Assembly (NCBI GenBank): GCA_039045975.1
Contig: JBCCJA010000004.1
Location: 1-64,000, forward strand
Length of the DNA stretch: 64,000 bases
Direction: 5' to 3'
Source: JBCCJA01 sp039045975
Lineage (GTDB): Bacteria; Planctomycetota; Planctomycetia; Planctomycetales; Planctomycetaceae
Shown here: in pieces, positions 60,441-64,000 of the stretch
Numbering within the stretch: position 1 is the first letter of the stretch
Layout: each line of letters starts with the position of its first letter
Program-made: the position numbers and the translations under genes
The notes under the pieces: generated by a model
The model's database searches: none
The model's input: only the letters and a program-made list of their open reading frames with translations
Told to the model about the DNA's origin: nothing

Positions 60441-62843
60441 ATGACACGGATCAACACCAATGTCTCCTCGCTGCGTGGTCTGCGGGCCCAGGAGCGGGCC
60501 AACAACCTCCTCGACCAGTCGCTGACGCGGCTGTCGACCGGTGTGAAGATCAACACCGGTGCCGACAACCCGGCCGGCCTGATCGCGTCGGAACAGCTCG
60601 GCTCGCAGATCTCGGCGATCGAGCAGTCCATCTCGAACTCGAACCGTGCGAACAACGTGATCGCGACGGCCGACGCCGCCCTCGGCGAGATCGGCGGACT
60701 GCTCCAGCAGGTCCGCGGACTGGTCCAGGAAGGCCTCAACGACGGTGCCCTCTCGCAGGCCGAGATCGAGGCCAACCAGCTCCAGATCGACACCGCCCTG
60801 AACGCGATCAACCGGATCTCGTCGAACACGACGTTCGCCGGTGATCGCCTGATCGACGGCTCGCTGGCGTTCACGACGAGCGTCTCGACCGCCGACGCCG
60901 CGAAGCTGTCCGACTTCCAGATCAACGAGGCGATCCTCGGCTCGACCGGGCAGCAGACGATCTCCGCGACCGTCTCGACCGTCGCCGAACAGGCCGAGCT
61001 CCGCTACGACGGCGGCGACCTGACGGCGGCGACGACGTTGGAAGTCGGCGGCTCGGACGGCACGGAAGTCATCTTCCTCGGTGCCTCGGCGACGAAGTCC
61101 GACATCGTCTCGGCCGTGAACGGCATCAGCGACTCGACCGGCGTGACGGCGAGCATCCTCTCGGGTGCCGGCGTGAACACGCAGGACGACATCCTGACCG
61201 GCACGCAGGGCACGACGGCTGCGACGCTCGCCGTCGGCGGTGCGAACGGCTTCACGCTGACCGCCGACGCCGACGGCACCGGCGGGAACGACATCTCGTT
61301 CGAGATCGTTGATACCGGGGCCGGCGGCGCGACCGTCAGCGTCACCGGCAACGCGATCACGCTCGACCTCGGTGGTAACGCCGCGTTGACCGGGACGCTC
61401 ACGGCCGCCGCGATCAACGGCAACGCCGACGCCGCCGCCCTCGTCACCGCCGCTGCCGCCGGTACCGGTGGTACGAACTCCGCCGTCACCGCGTCGGCGA
61501 ATCTCGCCGGCGGGGCCGACTCGACCTTCACGTTCACCGACATCCGCACCGGCGGGATCACGAACGACCTGTCGGTCAACTTCGCCAGCTCCGGCGTGGC
61601 CAACAGCACCGTCGCGTTCTCCTTCGACGACGCCACCGGCGTCCTCGACGTCACCGTCGGTACGACGGCGACGCTGCAGAACGTCTCCGACGCCTTCCAG
61701 ACCGACGCCACCGCCCGGGGCGTCGTCCAGGCCAGCGTCGCCGGCGGTACGCTCGGCGACACGTTCAACGTCGGCCTGACGACCACCACCGCCCAGGGCA
61801 ACGCCGGCGCGCTGTCGATCAACGACGTCCGCACCGACACGACGAACGCCCTGACGGTCGCCTTCAACGACGGCCAGGCGGCGAACTCGACGCTGACCGT
61901 CACCACGGCCGGCAACGCGATCACCGTCAACCTCGCGAAGGACGCGAACGGCTACATCACGTCGACGCTGACGGAGATCGCGACCGCGTTGTCGACGAGT
62001 ACCGCGGCCCTGACGAACGGCGGCACGGTCCGCGACTCGGTCGAGCTGATCGTCGACGGCGACGGCACGAACCGGGCCGGTGAACTGGCCACGACGACGC
62101 TGAACACGACGAACGGCAACACGATCGCGTTCGAGAGCGTCAACTTCGGCTCGGACGAAGAAGTCCGCGTCAACGTCCTGAACGGCACGTTCAATACGAG
62201 CCAGCGGCAGGAAGACGGCTCGCTCGCGGCCGCTTCCCGTGACAACGGCGTCGACATCGGCGTCACGATCAACGGCCAAGCCGTCGACACGAACGGACTC
62301 GACGCGACCCTGCGGACGACCACCCTCGACGCGACGCTGTCGTTCGTGGCCGCGAGCAACGTCGTCAACGAAACCGTCTCGATCACGATCGACGGCGGCG
62401 GGGCGTTGTTCCAGATCGGCCAGGAAGTGTCGGCCGCCGGTCAGATCGGCCTCGGCATCGACGCGGTCAACACCGCCCGCCTCGGCGGGATCAGCGGCAA
62501 GCTGTTCGAGCTCGGCTCGGGCGGCGGGAAGAGCCTGCTCGACGTCGGCGAAGGCGGCGTGACCGGCACGCAGCTCGTCGACATCATCAACGAGTCGCTC
62601 GACCGCGTCTCGACCCTGCGTGGTCGGCTCGGGGCCGTCCAGGCGAACGTCATCGAGACCAACATCTCGACGCTCGGCGTCGCGTTGGAGAACATTTCCG
62701 AAGCCCGGAGCCAGATCCTCGACACCGACTTCGCGGTCGAAACGGCCGCGTTGACGAAGTCGCAGATCCTCTCGCAGGCCTCGATCTCGGTCCTCTCGAT
62801 CGCGAACCAGAACCCGCAGCAGGTTCTCGCCCTCCTCGGGTAA
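60441..62843 (+). CDS. fliC: Flagellin with large central insertion
   Basis: Filament subunit of the flagellum, 800 residues. The N-terminal D0/D1 region is typical (RINTNVSSLRGLRAQERANN, SLTRLSTGVKINTGADNPAGL), and the C-terminal D1/D0 region ends with FAVETAALTKSQILSQASIS and LSIANQNPQQVLALLG. Between them about 530 residues of Gly/Ala/Thr-rich, low-complexity beta-like sequence form the exposed D2/D3 part, much longer than in enteric flagellins. The start at 60441 gives the conserved N-terminus. It is downstream of csrA and followed by a strong terminator, so it is probably monocistronic. No flagellin chaperone or FliW gene is seen. Confidence 0.93.
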   Translation: MTRINTNVSSLRGLRAQERANNLLDQSLTRLSTGVKINTGADNPAGLIASEQLGSQISAIEQSISNSNRANNVIATADAALGEIGGLLQQVRGLVQEGLNDGALSQAEIEANQLQIDTALNAINRISSNTTFAGDRLIDGSLAFTTSVSTADAAKLSDFQINEAILGSTGQQTISATVSTVAEQAELRYDGGDLTAATTLEVGGSDGTEVIFLGASATKSDIVSAVNGISDSTGVTASILSGAGVNTQDDILTGTQGTTAATLAVGGANGFTLTADADGTGGNDISFEIVDTGAGGATVSVTGNAITLDLGGNAALTGTLTAAAINGNADAAALVTAAAAGTGGTNSAVTASANLAGGADSTFTFTDIRTGGITNDLSVNFASSGVANSTVAFSFDDATGVLDVTVGTTATLQNVSDAFQTDATARGVVQASVAGGTLGDTFNVGLTTTTAQGNAGALSINDVRTDTTNALTVAFNDGQAANSTLTVTTAGNAITVNLAKDANGYITSTLTEIATALSTSTAALTNGGTVRDSVELIVDGDGTNRAGELATTTLNTTNGNTIAFESVNFGSDEEVRVNVLNGTFNTSQRQEDGSLAAASRDNGVDIGVTINGQAVDTNGLDATLRTTTLDATLSFVAASNVVNETVSITIDGGGALFQIGQEVSAAGQIGLGIDAVNTARLGGISGKLFELGSGGGKSLLDVGEGGVTGTQLVDIINESLDRVSTLRGRLGAVQANVIETNISTLGVALENISEARSQILDTDFAVETAALTKSQILSQASISVLSIANQNPQQVLALLG

Positions 62844-62878
62844 TCCCGAAGAGACGACCGACCCGCGGCGAACTCCAG

Positions 62879-62911
62879 GCCGCCGCCCGCACCGCGGGCG
62901 GCGGCTTTTTT
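62879..62911 (+). terminator. Intrinsic terminator of the flagellin gene
   Basis: Perfect 12-bp stem GCCGCCGCCCGC, loop ACC, GCGGGCGGCGGC, followed by TTTTTT. 35 nt after the flagellin stop codon. Confidence 0.95.
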
Positions 62912-63002
62912 CGTAGCCCCAGGCCCGAGTCGCGGTTGGACTGATTGGGGAAGCCCCCTACCCTGAGAGCTTGGACATGCAGTCTCCAAGGGGTCGTCGG
63001 CC

Positions 63003-64000
63003 GTGCCTGAGAAAGATTCTTCGAAGTCGTGGCTCGGCCCGGGCCCCGTCTGGGGCGTCGACCTGCCGGCTTCGCTGGTCGTGTTCCTCGTCGCGTTACC
63101 GCTCTGCATGGGCGTCGCGATCGCCTCGGGCGTGCCGATCGCGGCGGGGCTGATCACAGGCATCGTAGGCGGGCTGATCACCGGCGTGCTCGCCGGCTGC
63201 CCGTTGCAGGTCAGCGGCCCGGCGGCCGGCCTGCTCGTGATCGTCTACGAACTCGTGACCGAATACGGCCTGGCGATGCTCGGCCCGGCCGTCGCGGTCG
63301 GCGGGGTGATCCAGCTCGTCGCGGCCGCGTGCGGGCTCGGGCCCTGGTTCCGGGCGGTCGCGCCGGCGGTCATCCGCGGCATGCTGACCGGCATCGGCGT
63401 GCTGATCTTCGCCAGCCAGTTCCACGTCATGGTCGACGACGACCCGAAGGGCTCGCCGGTCGAGAACCTCGCCGCGATCCCCTCCGCGATCCAGAAGTCG
63501 CTCGTCGTGCCGGAGTTCTCCGAGCCCGACGTGCGGGCCTTCCGCACCGCCGCCCTCCGCGAGATCGGCGAACTCGAAGCGCTGCAGGCCGACTTGATCG
63601 AAGAACTCCACGGCGACCTCGACGAGGTCGCCGCCGACGCCTCGCCGGGCGAACGGGTCGACCCGACCGACGAGCAGCGGGCCGAGACGCGGGACGCCCT
63701 CAACGAATGGGTCGAGCACGAACTCGACCTCCGCGAGCGGATCGAGGCCGTGCTCGCCCGCTGGCACGACACCGCGGCGATGGAAGGTTTCGCGAACGCC
63801 GGCATCGCGACCGACGACCTGACCGCCGCCCGCGACCTCGTCGACGAGGCGATCGGCCACGCCCGCGCGGGCGAAGCCGCCGAGACCGAGGAGTCGGCGT
63901 TGAAAGCTTCCGACACCCTGTTCGAGGTCGAAAAGGACCTGCGCAATCATCAGTTCGCCGCCGTGCTCGGGATCGGCACGATCGCCGTCATCGTCCTCTG
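63003..64000 (+). CDS. SulP-family anion transporter, N-terminal part (right edge)
   Basis: First 332 residues of a SulP (sulfate/bicarbonate permease) protein that runs off the window. The opening WGVDLPASLVVFLVALPLCMGVAIASG and GLITGIVGGLITGVLAGCPLQVSGPAAGL are diagnostic. After the segment GMLTGIGVLIFASQFHVMVDD a charged helical insert of about 140 residues (63430-63950, rich in Glu, Asp, Arg, Ala) appears before the next membrane helix (NHQFAAVLGIGTIAVIVL). Canonical SulP proteins have only a short loop here. GTG start at 63003 with AAGGGG about 10 nt upstream. Confidence 0.85.
   Translation, partial: MPEKDSSKSWLGPGPVWGVDLPASLVVFLVALPLCMGVAIASGVPIAAGLITGIVGGLITGVLAGCPLQVSGPAAGLLVIVYELVTEYGLAMLGPAVAVGGVIQLVAAACGLGPWFRAVAPAVIRGMLTGIGVLIFASQFHVMVDDDPKGSPVENLAAIPSAIQKSLVVPEFSEPDVRAFRTAALREIGELEALQADLIEELHGDLDEVAADASPGERVDPTDEQRAETRDALNEWVEHELDLRERIEAVLARWHDTAAMEGFANAGIATDDLTAARDLVDEAIGHARAGEAAETEESALKASDTLFEVEKDLRNHQFAAVLGIGTIAVIVL

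Noticed and set aside
59733..62279. 848-codon open frame opposite csrA and flagellin
   Set aside because: Antisense shadow of flagellin and csrA; no signal or domain, and the Gly/Asp/Arg-rich composition is typical of reverse-frame reading.

Overview
The window looks like a stretch of chromosome from a planctomycete. It is G+C-rich throughout, at roughly two thirds by eye. The gene content fits that phylum: a type I sulfatase, a ThuA-domain protein next to a Gfo/Idh/MocA oxidoreductase, an HTTM membrane protein, a lysine-rich histone-H1-like protein, a very Cys/Pro-rich exported protein, CsrA next to a long flagellin, an outer-membrane autotransporter, and peptidoglycan genes (murC, murB). 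The assignment is inference from gene content; no rRNA gene is present. I see no phage, transposase, integrase or CRISPR array.

Layout. 1-7.4 kb: tail of an unknown gene, sppA, an unknown exported protein, bioD with a SAM-hydrolase-family gene, a hydrolase-like protein without its nucleophile, an H1-like protein and rnc. 7.6-12.3 kb: an HtrA protease, a rhomboid protease, a stand-alone FtsH-peptidase-like domain and a sulfatase. 12.3-15.9 kb: a repeat-filled spacer, then a PHP phosphatase, lipA and a LipB-like gene, and smpB on the other strand. 16.1-24 kb: a 1,561-residue autotransporter with a metalloprotease motif, then three membrane-protein genes including an HTTM protein. 24-41.3 kb: an M16 peptidase, then a surface-glycan region. 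That region holds two GDP-mannose dehydratase paralogues, a GT4 enzyme, a GT39-like enzyme, a WecA-like initiating transferase, a sugar C-methyltransferase, a 1,250-residue FkbM/glycosyltransferase fusion and the Wzm/Wzt-type ABC exporter. nadB sits inside it.

41.7-50.3 kb: leuC and leuD separated by an unknown membrane protein, surE, tRNA-Leu(UAG), a KAS-like protein whose catalytic Cys is Glu, murC and murB. 50.6-54.4 kb: the Cys/Pro-rich repeat protein, a spacer with several strong hairpins, ThuA, Gfo/Idh/MocA and an unknown protein. 54.4-64 kb: fmt-def, a small lipoprotein, a degenerate RmlD-like protein, cstA divergent from csrA, flagellin and the start of a SulP transporter.

How genes work together. 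Several groups are translationally coupled by 4-nt stop/start overlaps: SAM hydrolase>bioD, lipA>PHP, rhomboid>M41-like, GT39>WecA-like, Wzm>Wzt>FkbM-GT, Gfo/Idh>unknown, def>fmt. The glycan region has the parts of an ABC-transporter-dependent polysaccharide pathway: nucleotide-sugar formation, initiation on undecaprenyl phosphate, assembly and methylation, and export. A recurrent theme is proteins of familiar families that have lost textbook catalytic residues: an alpha/beta hydrolase, a LipB-like protein, a KAS, an RmlD-like protein, a GMD-like protein, and the Cys pairs of the C-methyltransferase.
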